DNA of 64,000 bases, taken from positions 2,861,001-2,925,000 of the forward strand of contig NZ_CP014335.1 in NCBI RefSeq assembly GCF_001610955.1, read 5' to 3'. The notes beneath the pieces were generated by a model, which did not search any database, was not told the DNA's origin, and saw only the letters and a program-made list of their open reading frames with translations. Position 1 is the stretch's first letter. Each line of letters starts with the position of its first letter. Origin of the DNA: Geobacillus thermoleovorans. GTDB lineage: Bacteria; Bacillota; Bacilli; Bacillales; Anoxybacillaceae. Positions 49,151 through 57,909 of the stretch are shown here, piece by piece. The translations under genes were made by a program, and so were the position numbers.

Positions 49151-49714
49151 ATGTACGACATCGCCATCATCGGCGCTGGACCGGCGGGAGCGAGCGCTGC
49201 GATCTTCGCCGCCAAAGCGGGAAAGAAAACAGTGTTGTTTGACAGCGACAAAGGCATGACCAAGCGCGCTTGGGTGGAAAACCATTACGGTGTTCCGGAA
49301 ATCAGCGGCCCGGAATTGGTCGAAACAGGAAAACGGCAAGCCGCGAAATTCGGCGCGGAATTGGTGGAAACGCAAGTGACAGACGTGCAAAAAACGGACG
49401 GCGGCTTCCGCCTCGAAACGGAAAACGGCTCCTTTGAGGCGAAACACGTCATTTTCGCCACCGGCGTCGCCACGGATCTGGCGGAAAAAATCGGCCTGCG
49501 CACCAAACCGGGCACGGAGCCGCGCATTAAAACGGTGATTGACGTCGACGCCAATGGCAAAACGAACATCGACGGCATTTGGGCGGCGGGGACGGTGGCC
49601 GGCGTCAGCGTTCATACGATCATCACAGCGGGTGACGGGGCGAAAGTCGCCATCAACGTCATCAGCGAACTGAACGGCGAACGGTACGTTGATCACGATG
49701 TATTGAAAAAATAA
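49151..49714 (+). CDS. Half-size thioredoxin-reductase-like flavoprotein without cysteines
   Basis: Protein of 187 residues. The FAD motif GAGPAGASAA (residues 8-17), VIFATGVATDL and the C-terminal FAD block GIWAAGTVAGVSVH are those of thioredoxin-reductase-type proteins. The NAD(P)-binding domain is missing (usual length about 310), and there is no cysteine, so no CxxC redox site. It probably binds FAD and needs an external electron donor; function unknown. AAGGAGG lies 9 nt before ATG 49151. Followed by a terminator. Confidence 0.8.
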   Translation: MYDIAIIGAGPAGASAAIFAAKAGKKTVLFDSDKGMTKRAWVENHYGVPEISGPELVETGKRQAAKFGAELVETQVTDVQKTDGGFRLETENGSFEAKHVIFATGVATDLAEKIGLRTKPGTEPRIKTVIDVDANGKTNIDGIWAAGTVAGVSVHTIITAGDGAKVAINVISELNGERYVDHDVLKK

Positions 49715-49718
49715 CAAC

Positions 49719-49750
49719 GAAGGTGTCCCAAACAGCGGGACACCTTTTCT
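49719..49750 (+). terminator. Terminator of the flavoprotein gene
   Basis: AAGGTGTCCC-AAACAGC-GGGACACCTT, then TTCT. Confidence 0.85.
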
Positions 49751-49850
49751 AATAGCGCCATGGAAACGGCCGGGACGCAAGATGACGGGCTGAACCGCCT
49801 GTTGCGTCGTCCCCGCATCGACATAGCGGCCCCGATCCATCCAAGGGCGC

Positions 49851-50318
49851 TTATTGTCCAATGCTCCGGTACTTCCCTTCAAAAAACAAGAGCGGGTCGC
49901 CCGGTTCGTCTTTCATCAAAATATCGGTCACTTCCCCAAAGTAAAGCGTATGATCGCCGGCCACGTACGTGCTGTGGACGTTGCATAAAATATTCGCCAA
50001 CGCCTCCGGCAAAATCGGATGGCCGTTCACCCAATCAAACGAAACATGGCGTTCTTCTTTCAACTGGCCGGCAAACAAGCGCGACAACTCCTCTTGATCG
50101 CGCCGCAAAATGTTGACGGCAAATTTCCCCGTTTGCTTGACAATGTCATGCATTCGCGCTTTGTGACCAATGGAGACGACGACAAGTTTCGGGTCGAGCG
50201 AAACGGACATAAACGCGTTCGCCGTCATTCCTTTCGCTTCCCCTTGAAATTCGGTCGTCACGACCGTCACGCCGGTCGCAAATTTTCCCATGGCTCTGCG
50301 AAATGTACGATCATCCAT
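49851..50318 (-). CDS. hpaC: 4-hydroxyphenylacetate 3-monooxygenase, flavin reductase component HpaC-like
   Basis: Flavin reductase of 155 residues that supplies reduced FAD/FMN to HpaB. Motifs: FRRAMGKFATGVTVVTTEFQGEAKGMTANAF at the N-terminus and the closing HTLYFGEVTDIL. The identity as HpaC rather than a generic flavin reductase rests on the cluster: it is the last gene of the block that begins with hpaB at 63 kb. GGGAG lies 7 nt before ATG 50318. The 211-bp gap to livF has only a small GACCC/GGGTC hairpin. Confidence 0.82.
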   Translation of the reverse strand: MDDRTFRRAMGKFATGVTVVTTEFQGEAKGMTANAFMSVSLDPKLVVVSIGHKARMHDIVKQTGKFAVNILRRDQEELSRLFAGQLKEERHVSFDWVNGHPILPEALANILCNVHSTYVAGDHTLYFGEVTDILMKDEPGDPLLFFEGKYRSIGQ

Positions 50319-50529
50319 ACGGTTCTCCCATCCTTCCCTTTTCGTCATCCAGCAGCCCTACGCCTTCAGCTGGCGGTTGGACGGCTTCCCTTCTTGATGT
50401 TTCCACACGACGGGCGCTTCGTCCGACATCTTGCCTCTATGGCTGAGACCCATTCATGCCGAAATGAGGGTCAAATCTACCCCCATCATAGCAGAAATAG
50501 AGGAAAGAAACAACGACGATATACGGCTG

Positions 50530-51255
50530 TCATCGGCGGCCCGCCGCTCCAAGGTACGCCTCTGCCACCCGCTCATCGGCAAGCAGCTCGGCGGCCTTCC
50601 CGTGCACCACGATGCTTCCCCGTTCCAACACATACGCCTCATCCGCTGTCTGCAGGGCGGCACGCACGTTTTGCTCGACAAGAATCATGGCCGTCTGAAA
50701 TTGATCGCAGAGCTGTGTCAGCATCCCCATCACTTCCTTGACCACAAGCGGCGCCAGCCCTAACGATGGTTCGTCAAGCAAGAGCAGCTTCGGTCTCGCC
50801 ATCAGCCCGCGGGCGATCGCCAGCATTTGCTGTTCGCCGCCGCTTAATAGTCCTCCCGGACGGTCGAGCATCGTTTGCAGTTTCGGGAACAGTTCAAGCA
50901 CCCGCTCATAGTCGCGCTTCACTTCCTGTCCGTCGCGGCGGTGGCGGCGGTACGCCCCCAGCAGCAAGTTATCCCTCACGGACAGGCTGTCAAAAATTTG
51001 CCGCCTCTCCGGCACAAGGCAAATGCCTTTTTCAACAATTTGCTCCACCTTTCCGTATGGAAGCGGTTTATGTTCAAAAAGAATCTCCCCTTCGGTTGGA
51101 GCGTAGACGCCGGCAATCGTGCCGAGCAGCGTGCTTTTGCCCGCCCCGTTGGCGCCGACAACAGTGACGATTTTTCCTTCGTCCACTTGCAAACTGACCC
51201 CTTTTAACACGTGCAAATGGCCGTGGTAGACATGAACGTTGCGAAGCACGAGCAT
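50530..51255 (-). CDS. ABC transporter ATP-binding protein, LivF type (aromatic-acid cluster)
   Basis: ATPase of 241 residues with Walker A GANGAGKST, signature LSGGEQQM and Walker B LLLLDEPSLGL. Second LivF-type protein of the window. Its place inside the 4-hydroxyphenylacetate gene block suggests uptake of an aromatic acid rather than of leucine. Overlaps livG by 1 bp. Confidence 0.9.
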   Translation of the reverse strand: MLVLRNVHVYHGHLHVLKGVSLQVDEGKIVTVVGANGAGKSTLLGTIAGVYAPTEGEILFEHKPLPYGKVEQIVEKGICLVPERRQIFDSLSVRDNLLLGAYRRHRRDGQEVKRDYERVLELFPKLQTMLDRPGGLLSGGEQQMLAIARGLMARPKLLLLDEPSLGLAPLVVKEVMGMLTQLCDQFQTAMILVEQNVRAALQTADEAYVLERGSIVVHGKAAELLADERVAEAYLGAAGRR

Positions 51256-52025
51256 CAGACCGCCTCCTCTCCCAAATACGCCTTGATGACATCAGGATGC
51301 CGCGCAATCTCTTCCGGCGCCCCTTCGGCGATTTTTTTCCCATAATCGAGGACGACGATCCGGTCGGCGATCGCCATCACCGTTTCCATATCATGTTCCA
51401 CGAACAAAAAGGTAAAGCCTTGTTCCCTCATCGCCAGCAACACATCAACGAGCTGCTTTGATTCTTGCGGGTTCAGCCCGGCCATCGGCTCGTCAAGCAA
51501 AATGAGCGAAGGACGAGACACAGCCGCCCGAGCGATTTCCACGAGCCGCTGCATCCCATATGGCAGCGTGCCTGCCCGCTTGCAGGCGAGATGGGCCAAA
51601 CCGACCTGCTCGAGGCAGGAAAACGCCTGTTTCTGCGCTTGCCTTTCTTCTTTCACCGTACGCGGCAGCCGAAAGCCGGCGCTGAGGATTCCGCTCTTCA
51701 ACCGTGAATGAAATCCGACCATCACATTTTCCAACACCGTCATATCAGAAAACAGCTGCAAGTTTTGAAACGTCCTTGTCATTCCCAGCATCGCCAACTC
51801 GTGCGGTTGTTTGCCGCTGACCATGGCTCCTTGAAAACGAACGAGACCACTCGTCGGCGGAATAATGCCGCTGATCATATTGAACAAGGTCGTTTTGCCT
51901 GCCCCGTTCGGCCCGATCACCGCGACGATTTCTTCTTTTTTCACGTGAAAGGACACGTTCTGCACCGCCTGAACGCCGCCAAATGACTTGGACAATTGCT
52001 CCACTTCGAGCAACACTGCGCTCAT
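51255..52025 (-). CDS. ABC transporter ATP-binding protein, LivG type (aromatic-acid cluster)
   Basis: ATPase of 256 residues with Walker [10 protein letters not shown], signature LPYGMQRL and Walker [16 protein letters not shown], followed by the LivG tail [17 protein letters not shown]. Overlaps livM by 4 bp. Confidence 0.9.
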   Translation of the reverse strand: MSAVLLEVEQLSKSFGGVQAVQNVSFHVKKEEIVAVIGPNGAGKTTLFNMISGIIPPTSGLVRFQGAMVSGKQPHELAMLGMTRTFQNLQLFSDMTVLENVMVGFHSRLKSGILSAGFRLPRTVKEERQAQKQAFSCLEQVGLAHLACKRAGTLPYGMQRLVEIARAAVSRPSLILLDEPMAGLNPQESKQLVDVLLAMREQGFTFLFVEHDMETVMAIADRIVVLDYGKKIAEGAPEEIARHPDVIKAYLGEEAV

Positions 52026-53086
52026 CCCCGCTCCCCTCCGATCGAACGCGCCTTATGCCCCTCAACTGCGGCTATCTGCTTCTCTTGACGTCCGCCCATT
52101 TCCAAAAAGCGCCGCATCCTCTTTTGCATCACACCCGTCAACCCGTTCGGCATATAAATCAACATGACCACCAACAACAAGCCAAAAAAGACAATTTCAA
52201 ACTCTCCGCCGGCATTCGGAAGCAACAGCGGGACAACGGCTTTGAGCCATTCTCCTAAGCAGACATAGACGGCAGCGCCGATGAGTCCTCCCCATACGCT
52301 GGCTGTCCCGCCAATGACCACCATGATTAAAAAGTAAATCGAAGGGACGATGCCGAATAAATCCGGATTGATAAACGTGACGTAATGGGCGTATAAGCTC
52401 CCGGCAATCGAAGCGTAGACCGCGCTGAGCATAAAGATTTGCAGCTTGTATTTCATAATGTTCACCCCAAGGGAGCTTGCTGCCACCTCGCTTCCATGAA
52501 TCGCCCGCAGCGCCCTTCCGACCCGGGAGCGGACAATATTATGGGCAAACCATAACCCGGCCAGAACAAACAACGAAACGAGGTAGTAAAACTGGAGATC
52601 GCTTTGCAACGGAACCCCGGCTATACGGATCGGCGGAATGCCAAAAAAACCATTCAGCCCTCCCGTGATCTCTTTCCATTCCTTGAAAAATGTAAACATA
52701 ATGACGCCAAAGCCTAACGTCGCCAACGCCAAATAATGCTCACGCAGCCGAAAAACTGGAATGCCGACCACAAGCGCCACCAAAGCAGCCAAAACCGCGC
52801 CGGCAGCCAGCGCCAGCCAGGACGGCCATCCCGCATGCGCGGTCAAATAGGCGGACGCATAAGCCCCGATGCCGTAAAACGCCGCCTGGCCGAGCGAAAT
52901 TTGGCCCGCATACCCCATCAACAGCGTCATCCCTGTGCTTACGAGCGCGTACAGCCCGATGAGAATCAGAGTGCTTAGCACGTAGTTATTGCCGAAGACG
53001 AGCCAAGGGAGACCGAGCCAGACGGCTGCGCCAACAAGCAAGAGCCATCGTTTCCGTCCATCCGTCATTCGTTGACCGTGCTCCAT
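52022..53086 (-). CDS. ABC transporter permease, LivM type (aromatic-acid cluster)
   Basis: Permease of 354 residues with about ten membrane segments and the motifs GYAGQISLGQAAFYGIGAYASA and FRLREHYLALATLGFG. The C-terminal tail (RRFLEMGGRQEKQI) is longer than usual and charged. GGGGGGCGGATGG precedes the ATG. Confidence 0.9.
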   Translation of the reverse strand: MEHGQRMTDGRKRWLLLVGAAVWLGLPWLVFGNNYVLSTLILIGLYALVSTGMTLLMGYAGQISLGQAAFYGIGAYASAYLTAHAGWPSWLALAAGAVLAALVALVVGIPVFRLREHYLALATLGFGVIMFTFFKEWKEITGGLNGFFGIPPIRIAGVPLQSDLQFYYLVSLFVLAGLWFAHNIVRSRVGRALRAIHGSEVAASSLGVNIMKYKLQIFMLSAVYASIAGSLYAHYVTFINPDLFGIVPSIYFLIMVVIGGTASVWGGLIGAAVYVCLGEWLKAVVPLLLPNAGGEFEIVFFGLLLVVMLIYMPNGLTGVMQKRMRRFLEMGGRQEKQIAAVEGHKARSIGGERG

Positions 53087-53099
53087 CCATCCGCCCCCC

Positions 53100-53981
53100 T
53101 TACACTCGTTTTCCTGTCATCTTGGCAAACAGCCCGTTTGGCATGAAAAACAGAACAAGCAATAGCAGCCCGAAGCTGATCGCTTCTTTGTACCCCGAGG
53201 ACAAGTATCCTTCCGCAAATGATTCAAGCAGCCCGACGAGAAACGCACCGGCGATCGCCGCCGGGGCGTTCGTCAATCCCCCGACAACAGCGGCGATGAA
53301 CGCCTTCAGCCCGATCATCATTCCCATATCATAAGACGCGCCCGAAATCGGGGCGATGACCATTCCCGCCAGCGCTCCAAGACCGGCGCTGACGGCAATC
53401 GCGCCAAGCGACATTTTGCGGATGTCAATCCCCATCAACCGAGCGGCAAACGGATTGATGACGCAGGCCGCCACCGCCTTGCCGATGTATGTTCGGTGAA
53501 AAAACAGATGCAAGGCGGCAAAACTTGCGAGCGAAATGACGATCGCCCAGACGCTTTGCCATTGGATGACCGCTCCAAACACCTCAAGCGCCCCATGGCC
53601 CGTAAAGGGGCGCAGCGCGTACGGATCCGTCCCCCAAACAAGCAAGGCGATCCCGCGGAATACAAACGACGCCCCGATCGTAATGATAATGAGCACCGCG
53701 ACAGGCGAACGGCGCGCCGGCTGAATCGCCAGCCGCTCAAACAGCCCACCGACGACCATCACCGCAAGCATGCTCAAACCGATGGCCGCGGCAAACGGCA
53801 CTCCGTTATTGACCAACGTAATGCAAAACAACGCCCCCAACATAGCGAAATCGCCTTGAGCCAAATTTAAAATGCCGGTCACGCTGTACGTAATGACAAA
53901 CCCGAGCGCCACCAACGCGTAAATGCTGCCGACCGTCAGCCCGGAAAACAACAGCTGCACAAACTGGCTCCACGCTTCCAT
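53100..53981 (-). CDS. ABC transporter permease, LivH type (aromatic-acid cluster)
   Basis: Permease of 293 residues; N-terminus QLLFSGLTVGSIYALVALGFVITY followed by TGILNLAQGDFAMLGA, the LivH pattern. Start at ATG 53981, with AAGGAGG about 8 nt upstream; a 6-codon extension lacks support. Confidence 0.9.
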   Translation of the reverse strand: MEAWSQFVQLLFSGLTVGSIYALVALGFVITYSVTGILNLAQGDFAMLGALFCITLVNNGVPFAAAIGLSMLAVMVVGGLFERLAIQPARRSPVAVLIIITIGASFVFRGIALLVWGTDPYALRPFTGHGALEVFGAVIQWQSVWAIVISLASFAALHLFFHRTYIGKAVAACVINPFAARLMGIDIRKMSLGAIAVSAGLGALAGMVIAPISGASYDMGMMIGLKAFIAAVVGGLTNAPAAIAGAFLVGLLESFAEGYLSSGYKEAISFGLLLLVLFFMPNGLFAKMTGKRV

Positions 53982-54042
53982 GCCCCGTCCCTCCTTCAAC
54001 GGTTAGGTGGAACAAAAGGGAATTAGCGACCTCATTCCCTGT

Positions 54043-55212
54043 TTACTGCTCGGCAAGGACAAACTTGCCGTCTTGAATTTGCACCATCACCAAACTGTCG
54101 GCGTCAAGCCCTGTATGGTCGTCTTTCGACATATGGAAGACGCCCGAAATGCCGATAAATTTTCTTGTATTCTCCAGAGCCGACCGTATTTTCTCTTGAT
54201 CCGCGCCGCCCTCCTTGATCGCATTGACCAACAAATGGAACGCATCCCACGCATGTCCACCAAACGTTGTCGGGGCATAGCCGTACGCTTTCTCAAACTG
54301 TTCTTTGTATTTTAGCAGCGTTTCTTTTTGCGGGTCGCTGTCCGGAAGCTGATCGGCCACTAAAATGCGCCCGGCAGGGAACCATACGCCGTTGGCCGCC
54401 TCCCCGGCCAAGTCAATAAAGCTTTTCGTGCCGATGCCATGGCTTTCCACAATCGGCGCCTCAATGCCCAACTGGCGGATGTTTTTCGTGACGACCGCCG
54501 ATTCCTGCGCTGTTCCCCATACGATAATGGCTTGCGGATTCGCTTTTTTCACCTTTGTCAACATCGCTTTCGCATCATCGACCGTCGCCTCAAACTCCTC
54601 TTCGATGACGGCTTTCACCCCATATTCCGGGGCATAATGCACAAACTCTTCATGCCCGCTCGTTCCGTATGCATTGGCGACGTTCAGCCAGGCGACGTTC
54701 GTCCATCCTTTCTCTTTTAAAAAACCAAGCAGCTTCTGGATGACGATATTGTCCCCTTGAGCGGTTTTAAATGTCCAATGACGTGAGGATCCATCGCTTG
54801 GATTGACGATTTGTTTGCTTGCGGCGAGGGAAATGTACGGAATGCCTGCTTTTTCAATGAGTGGAATCATGGCTAAGGAGTTGCCGCTGATCGTGCCGCC
54901 AATAATGGCAGTGACTTTGTCTTGTTCGATGAGTTTTTTCGTGGATAATACGGCCTCATTTTGGTTGGACTTGTCATCATAGGCAATCAGCTTGATTTTC
55001 TTTCCATCAATGCCGCCTTGCTTGTTCCATTGCTCAACGAGCATTTTGACCGTCTCCATCTCCGGTTTGCCAAGCGGGGCCGCCCCGCCGGAAGCCGAAA
55101 AAATGGCGCCAATTTTGATTTCATCCTCTCCTCCCGATGTCGCCGTCTTCCCACAGGCGGCAAGGAAAATGAGCAACAATGCCGCCATCAATAGAGACAT
55201 TCCTTTTTTCAT
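54043..55212 (-). CDS. ABC transporter substrate-binding lipoprotein, LivJ type (aromatic-acid cluster)
   Basis: Lipoprotein of 389 residues; the signal ends in FLAACGK (lipobox Cys about residue 20). The type 1 periplasmic binding fold begins with IKIGAIFSASGGAAPLG. The ligand is probably 4-hydroxyphenylacetate or a related aromatic acid, judged by context. AAAGGGGGG lies before the ATG and a perfect cre site lies 24 bp upstream. Confidence 0.9.
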   Translation of the reverse strand: MKKGMSLLMAALLLIFLAACGKTATSGGEDEIKIGAIFSASGGAAPLGKPEMETVKMLVEQWNKQGGIDGKKIKLIAYDDKSNQNEAVLSTKKLIEQDKVTAIIGGTISGNSLAMIPLIEKAGIPYISLAASKQIVNPSDGSSRHWTFKTAQGDNIVIQKLLGFLKEKGWTNVAWLNVANAYGTSGHEEFVHYAPEYGVKAVIEEEFEATVDDAKAMLTKVKKANPQAIIVWGTAQESAVVTKNIRQLGIEAPIVESHGIGTKSFIDLAGEAANGVWFPAGRILVADQLPDSDPQKETLLKYKEQFEKAYGYAPTTFGGHAWDAFHLLVNAIKEGGADQEKIRSALENTRKFIGISGVFHMSKDDHTGLDADSLVMVQIQDGKFVLAEQ

Positions 55213-55235
55213 CTTTTTTTGCCCCCCTTTTATAT

Positions 55236-55249
55236 TGACAACGCTTTCA
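55236..55249 (-). promoter_or_regulatory. cre (CcpA) site before livJ of the aromatic cluster
   Basis: Minus strand TGAAAGCGTTGTCA matches the consensus TGWAANCGNTNWCA at every defined position. So close to the start codon it would act as a roadblock or leader site, giving catabolite repression of transport. Confidence 0.75.
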
Positions 55250-55291
55250 AATCATCGTTCTCCCGCCAGGCCTCCACCCGGCGGAAGAAGA

Positions 55292-55939
55292 TCAGCGCCG
55301 CCGCTTAAACGCTTCGGCGGTGTTGATTTTGTGTTGACGAACGTATTGTTCGATTTCATGCGGCGGCGCCTGTTCACGCAACAGACGGATGATCTCTCTA
55401 TGTTCTTCGATCGATGCTTTCGCCCGCTGCGGCACAAAGGTGAAGCCGTAGGCGCGGATGCGCTTCATCCGCTGCCAAATTTGCTTGATTTGCTCTTCGA
55501 GGTAGGCGTTGCCGCAATGGGCGTAAATCAAGGAATGAAATTCATAGTTCAGCTCGCTGAACCGTTCCAGCTCCAGCTCTTCAAGCGCCCGCTCCATCCA
55601 TTCGTTCAACCGCTCAAGCTCGTTGATCGCCTCCTTCGTCAAATGGGCGGAGCCAAGCGCGGTCGCATAGCCTTCCAGCACAGCCAACACCGACAGCGTC
55701 TCGATATATTCTTTCTCGTTGATGTTGCTCACAACGGCGCCTGTATACGGCTTAAATTCGACAAGCCCTTCCGCCTCGAGCTGGCGGATCGCCTCGCGCA
55801 CCGGGATGCTGCTGAGTCCAAGCTCGCGGGCGATTTGGTCGATGACGACGCGGTATCCCGGGCCATAGACGCCGTTTTCAATGCGGGAAAGAATATACTC
55901 GTAAGCCAATTGGGTTTTGTTTTTCGCTTTCGTTTCCAT
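55292..55939 (-). CDS. GntR-family (FadR/FCD subfamily) transcriptional regulator
   Basis: 215 residues. An N-terminal winged helix (about 10-70: YEYILSRIENGVYGPGYRV, then IPVREAIRQLEAEGLVEF) and a helical FCD ligand domain (about 85-210) with the metal-binding pattern (NYEFHSLIYAH and EEHREIIRLL). It lies between hpaE and the transporter genes and probably represses the pathway, released by an aromatic acid. Start taken as ATG 55939; no strong ribosome binding site. A palindrome just upstream (55947-55956) suggests autoregulation. Confidence 0.87.
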   Translation of the reverse strand: METKAKNKTQLAYEYILSRIENGVYGPGYRVVIDQIARELGLSSIPVREAIRQLEAEGLVEFKPYTGAVVSNINEKEYIETLSVLAVLEGYATALGSAHLTKEAINELERLNEWMERALEELELERFSELNYEFHSLIYAHCGNAYLEEQIKQIWQRMKRIRAYGFTFVPQRAKASIEEHREIIRLLREQAPPHEIEQYVRQHKINTAEAFKRRR

Positions 55940-55946
55940 ACATCTA

Positions 55947-55956
55947 TCATATATCA
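55947..55956. promoter_or_regulatory. Operator-like palindrome before gntR
   Basis: TCATATATCA, one base off the TCATATATGA palindrome found at 60782-60791 and 63443-63452. It is in the 39-bp gap between hpaE and the regulator gene. Confidence 0.5.
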
Positions 55957-55978
55957 CATAATATATGTTGACCAGCTG

Positions 55979-57490
55979 TTATTTCTGTTCTGCAGACAAA
56001 GCGGAAGGCGGCTTCGCCTTGCCGAACGAAGGGATCGGCGGGTCGCCGACCGCGACGTGGACGACTTGCACTTCCGTATAGAAATCAAAGCTGTAATGCC
56101 CACCTTCGCGGCCGATGCCGCTGTATTTCGTCCCGCCAAACGGGATGCGCAAATCGCGGACGTTCGGCGAGTTGACCCACGCCATCCCGCTTTCGATCGC
56201 TTGGGCGACGCGGTGGCCGCGCTTCATATCGTTCGTCCAGACGTATGCCGCCAGCCCGTATTTCACATCGTTCGCCAGCCGTATCGCCTCTTCTTCATCC
56301 GCAAAGGACATGACCGCCATGACCGGTCCGAAAATCTCTTCCTGCGCCACCCTCATGCCGTTATGGCAACCAAGCAGCAACGTTGGCGGCACAAAATTGC
56401 CTTTTTCCAACCCTGTTGGAACGCTGGGGGCATAGACGTCCGCCCCTTCTTGCTTGGCGATGTCAATATAGCGGTTCACCCGCTCCCAGTGAGCACGGTG
56501 AATGAGCGGGCCAAGCTCGGTCGCTGGAGCCATGGGATCGCCGATGACGATGCGGTCGACGCGCTCTTTGAGCCGGGCGACAAATTCGTCGTAAATCGAC
56601 TGCTCGAGCAGCAGCCGCGAGTTGGCCGTGCACCGTTCGCCATTGAGCGAAAACACGCCCCAAACCGCCGCATCGAGCGCCCGTTCGAGATCCGCATCGG
56701 CGAACACAATGAGCGGCGACTTGCCGCCGAGCTCCATCGATGTTTTTTTCAACGTTGCGGCGCTGTTGCGGATAATTTCCATGCCGGTCGTCGTCTCGCC
56801 GGTAAACGAGATGAGGCGCACATCCGGGTGGGCAACCAATGCGGCGCCCGCCGTTTCGCCAAACCCGTGCACGACGTTGAACACCCCGCGAGGCAGCCCG
56901 GCTTCATCGATGATTTCCGCCAGTTTATTCGCCGTCAACGGCGACCATTCGGCCGGCTTCAAGACAACGGTGTTGCCGGTCGCCAGCGCGGGAGCCACCT
57001 TCCACGTTTCCAGCATAAACGGCGTATTCCACGGCGTAATGAGCCCGGCGACGCCGACTGGTTTATAAACGGTATAGTTTAAAAACTGACCATTCACATG
57101 GTACGCCTCGCCGACAAGGCGCGTCTTCACCATTTCCGCGTAAAAGCGGAAGTTTTCCGCCGCGCGGGCGGCTTGCTTTTTCGCCTGGCTGATCGGAATG
57201 CCGGTGTCAAGCGCCTCTAAATAGGCGATGTCGTCCGCATACTGCTCAATCAAGTCAGCAATGCGGAAAAGGTAACGAAGGCGCCGTTCGACCGGCATTG
57301 TCCGCCACGGCCCGTGATCAAACGCCTCCTTCGCCGCCCGGACCGCTGCGTCGATGTCTTCTTTCCTCCCCTCGGCTATCTGGTTGATCGTCCCGTTCGT
57401 AAACGGATTGATGTTGTCGAAATACGCACCGGCTGCCCCTTCCACAAACTGCCCATTGATATAATGAAGCACTTTTGGTTGCACTGCCAT
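55979..57490 (-). CDS. hpaE: 5-carboxymethyl-2-hydroxymuconate-semialdehyde dehydrogenase HpaE
   Basis: NAD-dependent aldehyde dehydrogenase of 503 residues that oxidises the ring-cleavage product made by HpaD. Catalytic Cys287 (NGERCTANSR) and Glu253 (MELGGKSP) are present, as are the NAD motifs PWNTPFML and FTGETTTG. GGGAGGGG precedes the ATG. It lies 15 bp after hpaF. Confidence 0.92.
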   Translation of the reverse strand: MAVQPKVLHYINGQFVEGAAGAYFDNINPFTNGTINQIAEGRKEDIDAAVRAAKEAFDHGPWRTMPVERRLRYLFRIADLIEQYADDIAYLEALDTGIPISQAKKQAARAAENFRFYAEMVKTRLVGEAYHVNGQFLNYTVYKPVGVAGLITPWNTPFMLETWKVAPALATGNTVVLKPAEWSPLTANKLAEIIDEAGLPRGVFNVVHGFGETAGAALVAHPDVRLISFTGETTTGMEIIRNSAATLKKTSMELGGKSPLIVFADADLERALDAAVWGVFSLNGERCTANSRLLLEQSIYDEFVARLKERVDRIVIGDPMAPATELGPLIHRAHWERVNRYIDIAKQEGADVYAPSVPTGLEKGNFVPPTLLLGCHNGMRVAQEEIFGPVMAVMSFADEEEAIRLANDVKYGLAAYVWTNDMKRGHRVAQAIESGMAWVNSPNVRDLRIPFGGTKYSGIGREGGHYSFDFYTEVQVVHVAVGDPPIPSFGKAKPPSALSAEQK

Positions 57491-57505
57491 TCGTTTCCCC
57501 TCCCG

Positions 57506-57892
57506 CTATGTCCGATAACGCGCATGAATGTTGTTGTGTTTATACGTCCCCGCCTCGCTGAATTCATACAGCTCAAGCGACAGCGCCAAATAGCGTTTGG
57601 CGAACAGCGGGGCGAAATGGTCTTTCATCACGGCAAACAGCTCGTCGCCGACTTCTTTTTTCACCTGTTCCGGACGCCCGGCGCCGATTTTCAGCGTCCC
57701 GTGCACAAACGCATCGTCTTCGGCCCCATCAGCCACATAATACTCGTCAAGCCGAATGGCGCGCGAGCGGATGCCGCCGACGGGAAACCAATCGCTCCGC
57801 TTGATCAACACGCTGTGAATTTTTTTAAGCAAGCCGCGAATATCGGCCTCTTCGCCGATATTGGCCGTGTATTCCAAAATAAAGTGCGGCAT
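57506..57892 (-). CDS. hpaF: 5-carboxymethyl-2-hydroxymuconate delta-isomerase HpaF
   Basis: Small tautomerase of 128 residues. Translation from the second ATG (57892) gives MPHFILEYT, so removal of Met leaves an N-terminal proline, the catalytic base of this superfamily. A conserved arginine lies in GGIRSRAIRLDEYY. GGAGGAGG lies 1 nt before the first ATG and 4 nt before the second, which favours the second start. Confidence 0.9.
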   Translation of the reverse strand: MPHFILEYTANIGEEADIRGLLKKIHSVLIKRSDWFPVGGIRSRAIRLDEYYVADGAEDDAFVHGTLKIGAGRPEQVKKEVGDELFAVMKDHFAPLFAKRYLALSLELYEFSEAGTYKHNNIHARYRT

Positions 57893-57909
57893 CATTCCTC
57901 CTCCTTTGG

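Noticed and set aside
50440..50480. GACCC...GGGTC hairpin between hpaC and livF as a terminator.
   Set aside because: Short stem and no T tract on either strand, so a terminator call is not supported. The co-oriented genes are more likely to be read through.
54992..57082. A 696-codon plus-strand frame across the second livJ, the GntR gene and the start of hpaE.
   Set aside because: It lies antisense to three well-recognised genes, its translation is rich in Arg and His with no family pattern, and it has no ribosome binding site. Long antisense frames are common in GC-rich coding DNA.
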